Positions 1 to 12,430 of a stretch of DNA of 64,000 nt are shown here, one piece after another; the first letter of the stretch is position 1; each line of letters begins with the position of its first letter. This DNA is from Microbotryomycetes sp. JL201. Its lineage: Eukaryota > Basidiomycota > Microbotryomycetes. The notes beneath the pieces were generated by a model. It was not told the origin of the DNA. It worked only from the letters and a program-made list of their open reading frames with translations, and searched no databases. The stretch lies in contig JAQYUZ010000018.1 in the NCBI GenBank assembly GCA_033819885.1, forward strand, positions 1 to 64,000. Direction: 5' to 3'. Position numbers and translations under genes: made by a program.

Positions 1-525
1 GCAACATTGCAACAAGCACGATCTGGCAAATACTGTCCATTCTTAACTTTGTTTGCGCGTCTTTGCCTATAGTGTCCAGTAGTCTTGCCTACGTCATTTG
101 TAACAGGCTCGTGTCACAGATCCGTGACAAGTTCCTTCAATGTAGCGCGGACAGTGCGCTATTCACAATGGTGTATAAAATCTTCGAATCCAGCAAGATG
201 AAGCAGCAATTTAACGTGTTCGCCAAGGTATTCACAATGGCGTGATCCTCGGAGATACAAGTAGCTTGTCAGAATAGGTAGGTGCAATGCCAAGGTTAGT
301 CTTGACAAGTGCAGAGCCCGACAGCTTGGGTCTGTCTTAAATCGGACATAGATCAGTGTAGGTGGATAGTTCTGGCTTCAGGACCGAATCCCTGGCCTAT
401 AATGCAATGCAAGAACCTGATCATGAGCCAGGATGCGGCCTACATTTTCACAGGATCACCGTGCCACATGCGTCACAGTCCGGCCACGTGTGTAGCGAAC
501 GCAGCAGCCTTACAACATCAAATTG
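1..525. other. Left-edge stretch without a supported gene
   Basis: Only short open frames occur here and none matches a family I recognise or shows convincing splice-linked exons. It lies just beyond the stop codon of the P5-type ATPase, so part of it is probably that gene's 3' flank. A short imperfect direct repeat around ATTCACAATGG occurs near 163-175 and 230-242. The end of a neighbouring gene outside the window could be present but cannot be seen. Confidence 0.5.
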
Positions 526-3500
526 TCACTCCATCGACCGCTCGACAGCCTTGTACACTTTGCTCTGATGCTTGCGCGTCCCTCGCCACCGCCGCCACCT
601 GCGCTGCCACGACTTGATCGTGCTCGCCACAGCTTGTGCACCATACTCTTCATAAGCCCAGCACGCCGTCGCGTTGGCCAGCACAACCAAAAACAGCTCG
701 AGATGAAACTCGTGCGGCAAGTCCACAAGCTCGAGCACGTCAAACAAGAGGCCGCCCGTCGCAAACAGTGACCAGGTGCAAAGGCCAACGAGGGCGACAA
801 AAGTGGCGACAAGCGATTCTACAAGGAGTATGTCAGCACTCGTCTCACAGGCGGGGGAATTCGACTTGCTTGACGTAAACCAGGGCTTTTTGTAAGGTGG
901 ACCAGAGCAAAACACAAACGCCGTGATCAAGTACTGAAATTGAGAGACGAGGTACAGAGCCGTGTTTTCAGCCGAGGCAACGTCGAGCTCGTCAGGATCA
1001 ATCACAGGTGGCTCGTAGCTGGCAAGGGTTGGGCGTCAGTAAAATCATCACGCGCACAAAATCAAAACTTGCAATGGCTGCGAGCGGGTCCAGAAGAATA
1101 CAAAGGCCTGGAATGCTCCAACAATGAAAATTTGACCGATAATCGACGACAGAACCTTTTTCGACACGAGATTTGCCGTTGGCCGTTTGATGGCGAGCCG
1201 CGGGAATGGACCGGTGCGAGCCACTGTGCGCGTGTCAGTACGGTGATACTTGCGCTTCTCGGGTCGACGTACTCGTCACGGCAACCGGCAGAATGATAAA
1301 CAGGTCAATGGCAAGAAACTCGCCATCAGACAAGGTCGATGCAAGCGAATAAAGCAGCGTGACAGTGCAAAACTGCGTCAACGAGTACAAGGCGCTGCAA
1401 ACCATCTGTCAGGCAGCTGTCTCGGCCGACGTCGAGCGAACGCACATGAATTTAAAGCACGCAAACGATGTGACAAGGGCGGCCCGGCCTTCCTTGATGA
1501 CGTCGACAAAGCAGCGTATATCTGGCTGTCGGCTGGTAAAAGGCGCGGCCACGCTTGCCTCCGCCTCGGACAAGCTGAGCCCGACGTCGGCAGCTTTGAG
1601 AGCTCCACAGTCGTTGGCGCCGTCGCCACAGAACCCGACCGTGTATCCAAGCCCTTGCAGACGCTCAACAAGCTCATGCTTTTCGTCGGGCGACATCCTA
1701 GCAAAAATGACGCCTTTGACCAGCATCTGCGCACATCGCGGGTCAGCCAAGCAGACGGCATTCTGACGGCGTTGCCCACCCGCTGCAGCGTCTCGAGAGC
1801 GCCATAATCCATCATCCAACGGAAAACATCGCCAGAGACGGCCAAGTGGTAGTCACGCCGCTCGTCAGAGTAGCCGCTGAATGCACTGCGGTCATCATCG
1901 ACAGGCTAGCAGGCTCTTGTCAATACAAATTGGCGGGCAGGCGCGCGCATACGTACCACCAAAGAGTACGCGTCTAGTTTCCGAGACTCGTCCTCGACGT
2001 CTGTCCACTCGACTGTCGATCTTGGCGTCTGCGCGTTGCCTGCCCTTAATTGTCAGCGTGGCGCTTCGACTGATTTTCACGACTCACCCTTGAGAAACGA
2101 CGGCAGGTAGACGCGACTGAGCTGGTGAACCATACCGCACTCGCGCGCTACGCTGATGGCGGTCCTGACGTTGTCTCCAGTGACCATGCGCGTTGGAATG
2201 TGCGCTGCTCTCAGAGTAGCGATCGCTGGCGCCGTGCCCGGCTTGAGTTTGTTCTCAAAGACGATGATGCCCAAGAATCGCAAATCAGACTCGACCGCCT
2301 CGCTGCACGTTGGACATTAGCAATAATCTGATGTTTGTCCCGAAAATCTTACCGTTTCAGTCTCTGTGCTTTGACCCAAGTCAAACCGGGCATGCTCTTG
2401 CCAGCCAGGGCAATGACGCGGAAGCCGTGCTTGGTATAGTAGGCGAGCATCTCTTCGTAATCTTCTGGCACTGCAAGAGCGGCTTGTCAGCTCGCTAAAT
2501 CGGATGAGCACGGGTACGCACAAGTGGATGGATCGCAAATGTCCGACATGACCTCGGGAGCGCCTTTGACATATGCCTCGACCGAATTGCTCTTGAGCTT
2601 TTTGACAAGCACACTCATACGTCGAAGAGCCGAGGCAAAATCGAACGTTCTCAAAACACCGAGCTCAAGAAAGTGGGCATGCTGCAATGCACGAGTTAGT
2701 CATCGCTCAGGCCATTGATCATCAGACGAACCTTGCTGCCTGCCTTCATGGCGTCCTCGAGCTTGAAAGACTCGCCACCGGGCGGTCGCACGACTGTCTG
2801 CACCAACGTCGCTGCTCGCTCGGGCACCTTGGAAGATGTCGCTTTGCCTTTTGATTTCGGGCGGGCAGCGCCCTCTTTACCTTCTTCGAGCGTCCAGCCT
2901 GTAAACTCAAACATGCGCAGGTCAAGCGGGTCTCCAATGATCTCGCCGTCGACTATTTTGAGGGCATGACATGTCGCGAGTGCGTGCAGCATTGGTGTTT
3001 TGGCGTCCGCGACTCCAAAAATCGGTACGTTGTCAATGTCGTCCTCAATGTCGGCAAACTTGTTGGTCGAACGGACGACGGATCTCACACCCAGCACATC
3101 GAGCCCCTCTTCTGTAAGCGTGCCCGTTTTGTCAAAGCAGACAATGTTGATCTTGCCGCCAATGTTGACACGCGTCGGAGAGATGCAAAAGATGCCAGTC
3201 TTGCGCAGACGAGCGATCGCAAAAGATGTGCCGATAGACATTGTTGCCGGCAACGCTGGCGGAACAACAATCGTGACGAGGTCGAGCGCACGAATGACGA
3301 TTGTGGGCCATGCGATCTGGAACGCTGGTCAGCAAAGGCGAGACAGATCGTCGACGGGCCAACCCACCCCAAGTCTGATAAAGTTGACAGAGCTTGCCAT
3401 AAAGCCAACGACAGCGACCAGGCCGAGGACACCAATGAAACGAAACGAGTCGCGATAGAATGCAAACCTACAAGGCGCGCCGGGTGAGTGACGCACGCAC

Positions 3501-6066
3501 GCACGCGGGGGACGCGACTTGCCCGAAAGGCTTGGGAAACAGCATGGACCTAACGAGTGCGCCTTTTGTCGTATTGAAACCTGCAAACAGCGCCTTTCAG
3601 TCACGTTTTCGTTGGCGGTATGAACGCGTGCGCACCAGTCCTTAACACCATGGCGACGGCCTCTGGTTGGGCGAGGCCGAGGCCAGCCGGCGTCGTCTTG
3701 CGAACGCGAATAATCTTGGTTCCGCAAAAGACGACGTTGCGACCGAGCTCGGGCGCAATCTCACCGCCTCCCTTGCTGAGCAGCGGCATCTCGGGCGGTT
3801 CGACCGGGTATTTCGATACGGGTACAGACTCGCCCGTCAGCATCGACTCGTTGACAATCGAATCACCAGAAAGCATGACGAGATCGGCGGGAAAAGTGGC
3901 AAGAGTCGCGTCGGCAATGTCGATGACGTCGCCAGGTACGAGCGAGTCGGAAACATCGTCCGTCCCTGCGCGGGTTGTCGTGTCAGTCGCGCATAGGTGG
4001 GCGGGCCAGAAGCTCACATTCGCCTCCCCGAAGAACCTTGACAGGGCACGAAAAACGCGACATTTCTCGCATTCGCTCAATGTTCTGTTTGTGCGCGCCC
4101 GTTAGCAGACTGACTGGTCGCGCACGCACAAACTGACCGCTTTCGTCTCGATCAACGTCTGCACGATACTGACGATACTGATGACGGCAATCGCGAATGC
4201 GTAATCTGGACAAGCGTCAGCCATTCGTCTCGGCGCACTCGTGCTCGCCGCTCGCGCTCACAGTAATAGTCGTCAACGGTCCACAACAAGATTGAGAATA
4301 TTTGAAAAATGTAGAACGGATGCAAAACCTCGTCCATGAGCAGTTGAAAAGTCGAGCGCGCAGCAATTTCGATCGCGTTTGAGCCAAAGAGACTCAGTCG
4401 ATCAGCAGCATCAACTGCAGACAGCCCACGCCGCAAAAGAGGGATACTTGACCAAGATGGGTCCTTCCATTCTCTGCGCTCACGCGTGCGGTTAGCAAGC
4501 TGCCGATGGACGGGGTTTCACGCTTACCGAACCATGCGAAAATCACCTTCAGGGTGGAGCAAGAACCGATAATATCGATAATCGACAAAGGAGACCTTGT
4601 CTACAAACGGCCCTTTGACCTTTCTGAGCTTGGCGCCGGCGCCGTTGGTCAGACCGGTTTGACCGTTCGGCGTTGTCTGACCCGACAAGACAACTTCGGG
4701 CGCATCGTCTTGTTCAGACTCGGTCTCTGCATCTCGATGGGTAGGAGGAGCCCGGACAGAAGGCGGAAAGACGGTGCCGAGCGGCAAAGGTCGAGGAAAG
4801 CGCAAAGTCTGAATCGGCAACACTTGCGGCTCATGATAGACGGTCTAGGAGGGCGTCAGCATGCGGCACTGTCGAAATGTCGGGAAAGCTCACCTCGACG
4901 ACTATATAAGACGCCTCATCGAATTGGCCGGGCTTGCCGACGCTTTTGATCCAAATATTCGGCAGCCACCGTCCGAGCAACCACAGCATGCCGCAAGTGA
5001 GTGTACAGCCCAGCCACCACAGCGCAGTTTTGAGTCTGGAGACGGTCAGGCCGTTGAATCGCAACGGTAAATCTTCGTCTGGGATGTAGATCGACTGGTG
5101 AGCGTTCGAGCCGCGCTTGCCGTCATTCTCCTCGATCGAGGACAGTTCGTCGTCATAGTCAGAACCGTCCATGTCGATCCTCGACTCGCCAAACATGCCT
5201 TCTCCTACGCCTGGCAAACCCAAAAAACCGCCGCCGCCACGCCGCCTCCGAGGTCCCCCATCCTCTTGCGAAGAAGAGGACGAGTGCGAGGTCGAGGTCG
5301 AGTTGGTGTCGGACGAGCCGTAGGGACCGTACGGATCTTCGTCTCCGTCAACGTCAGACTCGGACCTCGCCGACACGGCATCTTCGTCATCGCGCACGCG
5401 CGGTTCGGACATGGTCGAATCGTGTCGGTCCATTGAAGGTCGACCCAGAATGGCTTCTGACAGGTTCTGAAAAAAGCCTGCCTTAGGCGCATCATCGTCC
5501 GAGCTGTCGTCGGATCCACGCGTCGATCGCACAGGTCTCTTGCTTTTGCGCCGACGACTGTGTCGAGACACGGCGTCTGATTCATCAGCATCCGTTGTCG
5601 CAAAATCTGTAGACGCATTGCTGTCACGTCGGGATGTTGCGCGACTGCCCGACCTGTGGCGTCGGCGCCTGCTCGTGCTCCGCCTGCTCTTTCTGCTGCG
5701 ACCGCTTTTGGTGCTCTTGCCGTCACTCGCATCACTCGCGCTGTCTTCTCGTTCGCGCTCCCATTCGCGCGACATGCGATCAAGTTCGCCGCGCGACCTG
5801 GCCCTCATTCGAAACGTCGAGTACGACGTCGGCATCGACTGCGCTGCCGGACCAGAAAAGATGCCGCCGTCTGGATCGTCATAGTCGTCTTCTGTTGGAT
5901 CCGCTTGCACAGCCGAGGAGGCGATGGGCACGGCCTCCCGAGTCGGAGCTTGTTCGCCAGGAAAGAATTGTTCGTCAAGCGACTCGTCTTGGTAAGCCGA
6001 GTGCGATTTGAGAATGCCTGGTCGTTGTTCGACCGCAATAGCCGAGGGTTCATGGTCGTCGACCAT
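526..6066 (-). CDS. YPK9: P5B-type cation/polyamine-transporting ATPase (Ypk9/ATP13A2-like), multi-exon
   Basis: This is a P-type ATPase of subfamily P5B, the vacuolar/lysosomal group to which yeast Ypk9 and human ATP13A2 belong; ATP13A2 exports polyamines from the lysosome. Seen in the minus-strand exons in order: a long Ser/Arg/Asp-rich N-terminal tail (about 6066-5080), a hydrophobic hairpin segment followed by RWLPNIWIK, the actuator loop with [14 protein letters not shown] (near 3840), the P5B signature PPALPATMS before NIGGKIN and the phosphorylation site [12 protein letters not shown] (near 3120-3265), the hinge region with [19 protein letters not shown] (near 1600), and a final hydrophobic exon ending at 526. 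PPALP together with NIGGKIN separates P5B from P5A (Spf1). Start chosen at the Met of MVDDHEPS (6066); the open frame extends upstream to 6252 but that part looks non-coding. About ten exons; exact splice sites not all resolved. Confidence 0.9.
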
Positions 6067-6637
6067 GCTGGTGGACAGGCTGCGAACGCAAGCAGTCAGC
6101 ACAGCTTGACGAGACGGCCGGGCCGAGCACCGCCAGTCGTGCATCGCAGGGAAACAAACGTGTCTGAACAGGCTGCAGCGTGCACGCCGACCCGCGCCCG
6201 CCGGCCCGCCAGCGATTGACGGCGCAGTGCGCGCGTGACGGCGGGCACACACGAGTGGTCTGCTGCGGGATCAGTCAGAGAAACTGACCGAAAATTTTGA
6301 TAGTGCCGCTGTCGATCGGTCCTGCCGTCGTCGTGTTGCGGCGCCTTGTCGGCCAGTCCAACGCCTGCAGCGGTCGCGAGGCTGATGATGTGGTCACACG
6401 CGGCGCACAGTACCAGCCGCGTATGCCTTGTTCAAAGACTTGACCGAGCAAGGAGCCGTCTTGCGCGCGCGCGCACGGTCGGCCGTCAACAATCACTGCG
6501 CAGTGCAAGGCGGATTGGCTGACGCGGGCCACGGTCAGCTCGGTATTGCATCCTTTCCAGTGTTGCATTGTATTGCACCCGATCACAAAAATACACTCCC
6601 TCGGAAAGATAGAAAGCATTGTACAACATGTCCAGCC

Positions 6638-9600
6638 TCAGGCCATCAACTCGCGGTCTTCGTCCTCTTGCTCAAATCGTCGCAACCGCTCAGCTGCCTC
6701 TTCTTCATCTTCCTCCTCGCTCGCTTTGCGGCCATATCCGTTACCAATCAATACTTGCTCGTCTTGTACGTGTAGCCGGATCTCTGGACTCGAGACCGCT
6801 GGCGCCATCGTCATACTCGGTGACAGAGACGGTGCTCGACCGACAGGCGATGCAACACGTTCGGGCGTTGACGATTGGTACCACCCGTGAGCAGCCCCAC
6901 CTTGGGGAATGACAGGCGACGTCGCAACCGAGCCAGCACGCGAAGAAAGGTACGTCTCTTCCGTCTCTGTTCCGCTTCGGCTGCGACCTTTGCCTTTGTG
7001 CTTCGATGCAGACGACGTTGCGGCGCCCAACGCAACATGATTCGGGTCGCGAGCCTCATCGTCCCATGCCTCGTCGTAGCCGAGGCAAGATCGGTCCCAC
7101 TTGCCGCAAGCCTCGCCTTCGTGACACCAACCCATTGTCTGCATTACCAGTCCGGCAGCTATCCGCGCGCGTGTTAGCACAATTGCAGCGACGTTTGCAG
7201 CACAACTGACCCCTGCTGAAAATGCTGCCATCCATGACATCTGTGCCCGGCAAAGCCGACTGGAAAATACCCTCGGACGAATGTCCAAAATGCATCGCCG
7301 CAAACGCCAGAGATCGAACAACCTTGCACAAATGATCGTCCGGATGATCAGCCGCAGACGCCAGGATCCGTGGCCATGGGTTCTCTTGCGATGGTCGCTG
7401 GCTGTTTTCGTCAGATGGATCAAGAGGTCCGAGCAGATGCCCGTTCTTGTCGACCTGGGGCGTCTTTGGAGATTCAAGTGGCGCTGAAGCGCTCTCGGCC
7501 TGACCTTCAGCAACGACGTGCATGAGATGCACACCAACGGCCGTTTGAGCCCGAGCAGAAAAGTGGGGCGGTCTCGGATTGGCCGAAGCGGCCATCAACG
7601 TGTCGTGAATGTGCAGTTCCGGTCTGATTTACGGCGTCAGCTATCCATCACGGTACACGCTCACGCTCAACTCACCGTCCACGCGAGATCCAATACGCCA
7701 CCAGAACGCGAAAGTGCGAATGCAACAGGTACGGTCTCAGGTGCGGCGAAATGACCTCGAGAATCGGCGGCAGGAACAAGACAGACGTCAACCCGTGCAT
7801 GCTGCAATGTAATGGTCAGCGCAGGAGCGCGGGCACATCATTGTACTTGCAGGAAGAAATCCAGCTTGGTGTTTACGTATCCTGGTCGACTCGACGCCGC
7901 GAAAATGACCTGTCGCAAACGTCAGCTTTGATCCGATTCCGCCATCAGTCTCTCGCGCTCACCGTTGCCATCCAAAACAACTCTTCCGTCTTTTCGACAA
8001 TTTCTGTCCAGCTCGGCACTTTTGATCCAGTGACCAGATAATTGGCATTCTGCCTCTGCTTCTCTTCGTCTCGCTCGCCGTCCTCGTCCCATTCCGCCTT
8101 GCCACCTTGAGCCTCAAACTTCCATTCCTCGCACCACCTTACAATCCGCTCACCTTGGCGCGCGAGCACTCCATCAAGCTTCGGAAAGTCGTCCAGGTGA
8201 CCAGCTCTGCCCGGCGCGAGGTCTGGATCGTTGAGCATACGGTCAAGAATCGTAAAGCCAGACAGACCGTTTCTCGGTATTCGTCGAGAACGGTCAAGGC
8301 GTGCAGCCGTCTTGGCAAACGACTCTGATGGTGACGCCGTCGGCAGCGATCCGAGCAAAGGTGCACTAACTTTTTTGAGCGACGACGAGCCAAAGCGCAA
8401 CGATGAGAATGCCGACTGCAGCGTCGATTGCAGTTGTGAAGGCTGACGAGCGTGAGGCGGCCAAACTGACGGAAACAGTGGGGCCGCCCTCGGGGATGTG
8501 ATTGCAGACTGTGCAAGTCCTGTTGCTCGTCGTGTCAGTGACTACATCAGCCCGGCTTTTGTCCGACCTCACCTTCTGCAACAATGCTTGGAATGCCAAA
8601 TTCGATACCGAAACCAATGTTGATCAGGCCGTGTATGGCGCCGCTCACAGCCCTGCTCCTTTGTCAGCCCGCCATCAGTGTACGAGAGATCGGTACGCAC
8701 CTCGTCAGCATTTCGCCGTATCCACCGAGCAGGTACTTTTCGAGCACGGGCACAAGGCTGTTTGACCGTCCGGCATACGGACTGGGCGGCAGCGGCTTGG
8801 CGTTGATCAGCCGCGAAAAGAACGTCAAGAAATTCGGATACAGCCTCTCATCGCCAAGGTACGTCTGCCAATTGTGCTCAGTAATCACGATGGGCTGCAT
8901 CGGAAGCATAGGTTTCTGCGAGATACGAGGTCAGAAGGCAGGGGGACCGAGGTGACAAGTCTCGGCTTGCCGACTGCGTCTTTGTGTGTAATTGATAAAT
9001 CTCCTTGAGCAAAGACGAGCTCGCTCCGAGGGAATACGAAGACAGAACTGCAAAGCAGGTTTGAGCAGGCGCACCTCGAGCGCGATGGGTCGAGCTCACG
9101 ATGGTGTGCGGCGTGATTGTGAAATCCCTGATGAGAAATGGCCGTGAGCTCATGATATTAGCCAAACGATTGAAAGTGCCTACGTCTTCGTTGAAAAAAG
9201 TGTGCCGACTGCGATTTTCCCTTGTCAGTGCCGTTGCTGAGCCGCGTCACAAGTCACTCACTTTGTATGATTATCCTGTTGAGCGAGAGCAACGACTAGT
9301 CTTGATCAGCATGGACAAAGTGCGTGCATTTAAAAGCGGGGCCAAGCGACCATGACCTCATAGCGCGCCAGCAAGTGAGGCGTGGTCCCCGGGACAGTAC
9401 TTTGTCACACTTGGGTGCCCTATTGAAGCCAACTCTGCTCTTGCTCGCAGTCGCAGTCGCCGCCGCAGTCGCAACCGCGATCCAGTCTCCGTGCGTGGGG
9501 GTTCGTGTGAGAGCACAAAACGGACTTGCCTGCAAGAGCTGTACGAGCGTCCGCGTGCTGTCGTGAGTGACACCCAGTCCTCCGAGCAAGCCATGCGTCG

Positions 9601-9973
9601 CTGGATCGTGCACGGTGCCCAGCTCGTCCGTCGTCGGTTCGCGCGCGCCAAAGCCATTGTGCTGGCCGTTGTGCAGGCCATTCGATGATGGCGACGGGCG
9701 AGGCGACATGAAAGGATCTGGACTCGCATGGCGCGACGGGCGAGGTGACGATTGAGCGCTAGACGGCGCAGACATGGGTGCGGGCGGGTACGACGAGCAG
9801 GAAACGCTCGTGTCGACAGCGATACCGGTACTTGGTGCAGTCGTCGGCAGCAACGGCGGCTGCGAATGGCTCGAAGACGCCGCGCGACGCGTCGGGAACG
9901 GCGCCATCGGACGAACGAGGACACGAGTGACCGGTGACGCGCTCGCGCCTGGACGAGGCGCTGCTGCGAACAT
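6638..9973 (-). CDS. Questin oxidase-like (AflY/HypX family) protein, multi-exon with microexon
   Basis: The family comprises putative Baeyer-Villiger-type or related oxidases named after Aspergillus questin oxidase and AflY; many fungal members lie outside gene clusters and have no proven substrate. Seen: a Ser/Pro-rich N-terminal exon (9530-9973) ending TRTLVQLLQ; a 14-nt exon (9262-9275) that completes the family motif LLQDNHTNRHTFFNED; SYSLGASSSLLKEIYQ (near 9010); TEHNWQTYLGDERLYPNF (near 8870); GAIHGLINIGFGIEF (near 8620), the His-containing core motif; and a C-terminal part with WDRSCLGYDEAWDD before a Ser/Glu-rich tail ending at 6638. The first intron has a GC donor. Start at 9973 is the first Met of the N-terminal exon, only 49 bases beyond the sideroflexin stop. 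No polyketide synthase or other secondary-metabolism gene is adjacent, so a role in a toxin pathway is not suggested by context. Confidence 0.8.
9262..9275 (-). other. 14-nt microexon of the questin oxidase-like gene
   Basis: On the minus strand GATAATCATACAAA is preceded by CTCAACAG (acceptor) and followed by GTGAGT (donor). Joining LLQ, these 14 bases and the next exon gives LLQDNHTNRHTFFNED in frame. It reproduces the conserved LLQxNHxxxHxFFN segment of questin oxidase-like proteins, which would otherwise be missing. Flanking introns are 254 nt (9276-9529) and 53 nt (9209-9261). Confidence 0.8.
9276..9529 (-). other. GC-AG intron in the questin oxidase-like gene
   Basis: The donor reads CAG/GCAAGT on the minus strand, the typical strong context of GC donors, and the acceptor is CTCAACAG. 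The phase is consistent with family alignment on both sides. At 254 nt it is longer than most introns here. Confidence 0.7.
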
Positions 9974-10022
9974 TCCGTAGTTCAATCGCGCACATTTAGC
10001 AAGAGTACGATTGCAACTGCTT

Positions 10023-11851
10023 CTACAACCCTTTATTAAATTCAACCCTGTTATAAGGCAAATCTTGAAACTCTTTTTCGAGCTTTGTCGGCGCAATCGA
10101 ACCTCGTTGAGGAAACACTGCAATGGCCGGTGGCAGAAACACCAGGAGCGAAGCGCCAATTAAACCTGCGCGCACATGCGTACATGTGAGCCCAAAAGGG
10201 GACGCTTCTACGGCGGCGGATGACTAACCCAAATTCGTAACCGTCGAAAGCGTCTTGCCTCTAGGTCCGCGGAATGCGCCTCGTCTCTCGAGCATTGTCA
10301 TGACAATCGGAGGCAGAATAAGTGTCGGACTGCCCAACAACGGGTCAGTTGTGCGCGCGCAAATCGCTAGAGGTCGTCACTTGCATGTTGGTAAAAATGC
10401 GACTGGCAGCCGTTTGACCAATCGCATACTTGCCGGCAGTGCTCGACTTGCCGAGCTCTTCCGTCGAGGTCTTTCCCGTCTTTTCGTCTGCCGGAGGAAA
10501 GATTGAAATGCCTGCATGCCCACCTGGTGAGCAATCATCGCACAGGCATGCATCCCATAGCGACCGACCATCGCGAATCTCTTTCCACCGCATCAATCCA
10601 ATGTTGACGACACCGGCAGACGCGACGGCTGCAAACGGAACAAATTTGGCCAGCAAGGCGCGAGTCCCAGGCGAGACGCCTGTGAGACGCGGCACAATGC
10701 TATTTAGACCGACGGCGATAGAGCACGACGCCAGGGTGGCAGAGACGTATGCTAGTGCGCCATATCAGCTACAATGGCCCCTTCGTTCACTGCAAGGCTT
10801 ACCGGCTGCAAAAACATGTCAGCGCCTCTGAAACTCGTGTGTGGCAAGCACTCACATGCAATCTCGCTGTTGGACATTTGAATACTCTTGTTTGCGTTTG
10901 AATAGTTTACGCACACTGACGAGCACGGGCGAAGTCAACGTGGGGCAAACATGTCGGATCAACCGGTTTACCGTTGAGCGACTGATTTGCCCACTGCCAG
11001 AAAATGACACTCTTCAAAGTTGGGTTGGGCATGAGCATACCGCCGACGATGATCAAATTAGTCGGCACGAACGCCGACATGCGAAACGGCAGCGGCACAG
11101 GTAGACCCGTGTCTGCAGAGATCACAGCATCAGTCTTGTGCGGCGTTGCTCGGACCGCCTCTATTGACCGGGGTGGATTGACGAATCAACGACTGTGAGA
11201 GAGCGTTTCAGTATACTTTCGGTTTCTCGCCACCGCTGCCCGCTTACGCTGCTTTGCCTTCCACACGCCCATTTCTTCCTCCCTGCCCCACGCTTGCCTG
11301 CCTCTGCCAATACCGTCCTGGTATTCTTGCAAAAATTTGCGCGCATTGACCAGCTCGGACGGCGATGCCAAGAGCGTCAAAGGCGACGTGACCTCCATGA
11401 AATGCCGCAAGCGACCATCTGCGCGCATCATGTCAGCGCCGTAGGCAGTAGTAACTCTTTTTCGACTGACAGTACGTTTTCGTGTTATATCGACTCTGAG
11501 CTGCAGGAAAAGAGAGTCAATCTATGTAGCTCATACATTGGCACTGCTTGTCATCAAGAGACGTTGCACGTCCTGAGCGATGGTGCAACGGTCGCGTGCA
11601 GCGACGTCCAGCAAAAACACACAAAGCACCGCATCGCGAGCCTTGCCCTACAAAGCACGCGAGGCAACAAATGGTACGCTCTTGATCTGGCCCTCGTTCT
11701 GCAGTTGGTTCAGCGGAACGGATGGGCTTGCGGGCACGTGACCTCGGAGGAGCGAGCTAGCGAGCGCCGGCTTGACGGTCCGACAGCACCGAGAAGAGTC
11801 TTGGGGCTCACTTATGTCTACCGGTGGGTGTTGCGCAGTTGTCGCCGCCAT
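10023..11851 (-). CDS. FSF1: Sideroflexin (mitochondrial tricarboxylate/serine carrier family, Fsf1-like)
   Basis: Sideroflexins are multi-span proteins of the mitochondrial inner membrane; human SFXN1 imports serine for one-carbon metabolism. Seen on the minus strand: GRLRHFMEVTSPLTLLAS (near 11400), PLPFRMSAFVPTNLIIVGG and PNPTLKSVIFWQWANQSLN (11090-10970), VNYSNANKSIQMSNSEI (near 10880), RALLAKFVPFAAVASAGVV followed by NIGLMRWKEI (10660-10580), AIGQTAASRI, ILPPIVMTMLE (near 10310), and a final hydrophobic segment LIGASLLVFLPPAIAVFP with the end PYNRVEFNKGL at 10023. The size fits the family's usual 320-330 residues once introns are removed. The Met at 11851 (MAATTAQHPPVDIS) is the best start and places the gene 86 bases from the divergent mitochondrial-type gene at 11938. 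Confidence 0.92.
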
Positions 11852-11937
11852 CGTTCGAGCGCGATCGATGACAGACACAAAAAAAAGGAAAGCGCGGCGC
11901 CGTTGACTCGCGTCCCTGTCAGCCCACGTGATCCTTA
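11852..11937. promoter_or_regulatory. Short divergent promoter between sideroflexin and a mitochondrial-type gene
   Basis: Only 86 bases separate the two divergent start codons. The stretch contains CACGTG at 11925-11930 followed by AT, so the reverse strand reads ATCACGTG, the consensus of Cbf1-type bHLH factors (RTCACRTG). Both flanking products are predicted to be mitochondrial, which makes shared control plausible. This is inference from motif and spacing only. Confidence 0.45.
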
Positions 11938-12430
11938 ATGGTGTCGACGACGCTCAGACGCGTCTGGAGAGCTTATTCTGTCGCGTCCAAGGCGAGAAGA
12001 TCACGTCCGCGGATACCGGCGGTCAACGCGCAGCAGGCAACCTCCCCAACAGACTCGCATACGGCGTGGGACAGACTCAAGGCGGCACAGGAGCAGGCTC
12101 AAGCTAATCAGACTGCCAAGTCAAAAGTTGCCACACAACAGTCATATGACCTTTCGCGCGCCGCCAGCTGGACTGATCCGCCGCTCGTGTCCAAGGCCAG
12201 GGCAAAGACAACGAGGCAGCGTTCAATTTGGGAATCTTACCTCGGTGAGATGATTCATGTTGTGAGCAGCTTGGTCGAAACTGAAACCTTTGATAGTCAT
12301 GCCGGCGGAAACTCGACTCAAGCTGTCGCTCGCGCTCTTTGCGTTTGGCTTGATAGGTCTGTACGGCGGCGATTACCTTGTACCGCCAGCAGACAAGCAA
12401 GACCAGCCTCTGCCATCGAGCGCAGCGTGA
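11938..12430 (+). CDS. Small single-span mitochondrial-type membrane protein (Cox14/cytochrome oxidase assembly-like), one intron
   Basis: Exons 11938-12244 and 12297-12430 join in phase 1 across a 52-nt intron (GTGAGA...GATAG) to give about 146 residues. The N-terminus MVSTTLRRVWRAYSVASKAR is basic and amphipathic-looking, like a mitochondrial presequence. The second exon carries MPAETRLKLSLALFAFGLIG and then a short tail rich in Pro/Asp, that is, one transmembrane segment preceded by a basic residue-containing turn. This layout resembles the fungal 'cytochrome oxidase c assembly' domain (Cox14-type, PF14880), in which SIWxxY is followed by a TRL-containing span. Assignment is by eye and moderate. 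Divergent from sideroflexin. Confidence 0.6.

Noticed and set aside
160-245. Short direct repeat ATTCACAATGG as a possible mobile-element footprint
   Set aside because: About 11 bases, two copies only, no associated element; within chance for one window.
5656-6219. Plus-strand frame of 187 codons over the ATPase N-terminus
   Set aside because: It is the complement of the Ser/Arg-rich tail of the P5B ATPase; Arg/Ala-rich composition is a by-product of the opposite strand.
6638-9973. Secondary-metabolite gene cluster around the questin oxidase-like gene
   Set aside because: Neighbours are a P5B ATPase and sideroflexin; no polyketide synthase, methyltransferase or P450 is present in the window.
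11195-11938. Plus-strand open frame of 247 codons
   Set aside because: It is antisense to the sideroflexin exons, which have clear family motifs on the minus strand; the plus frame has no recognisable domain.
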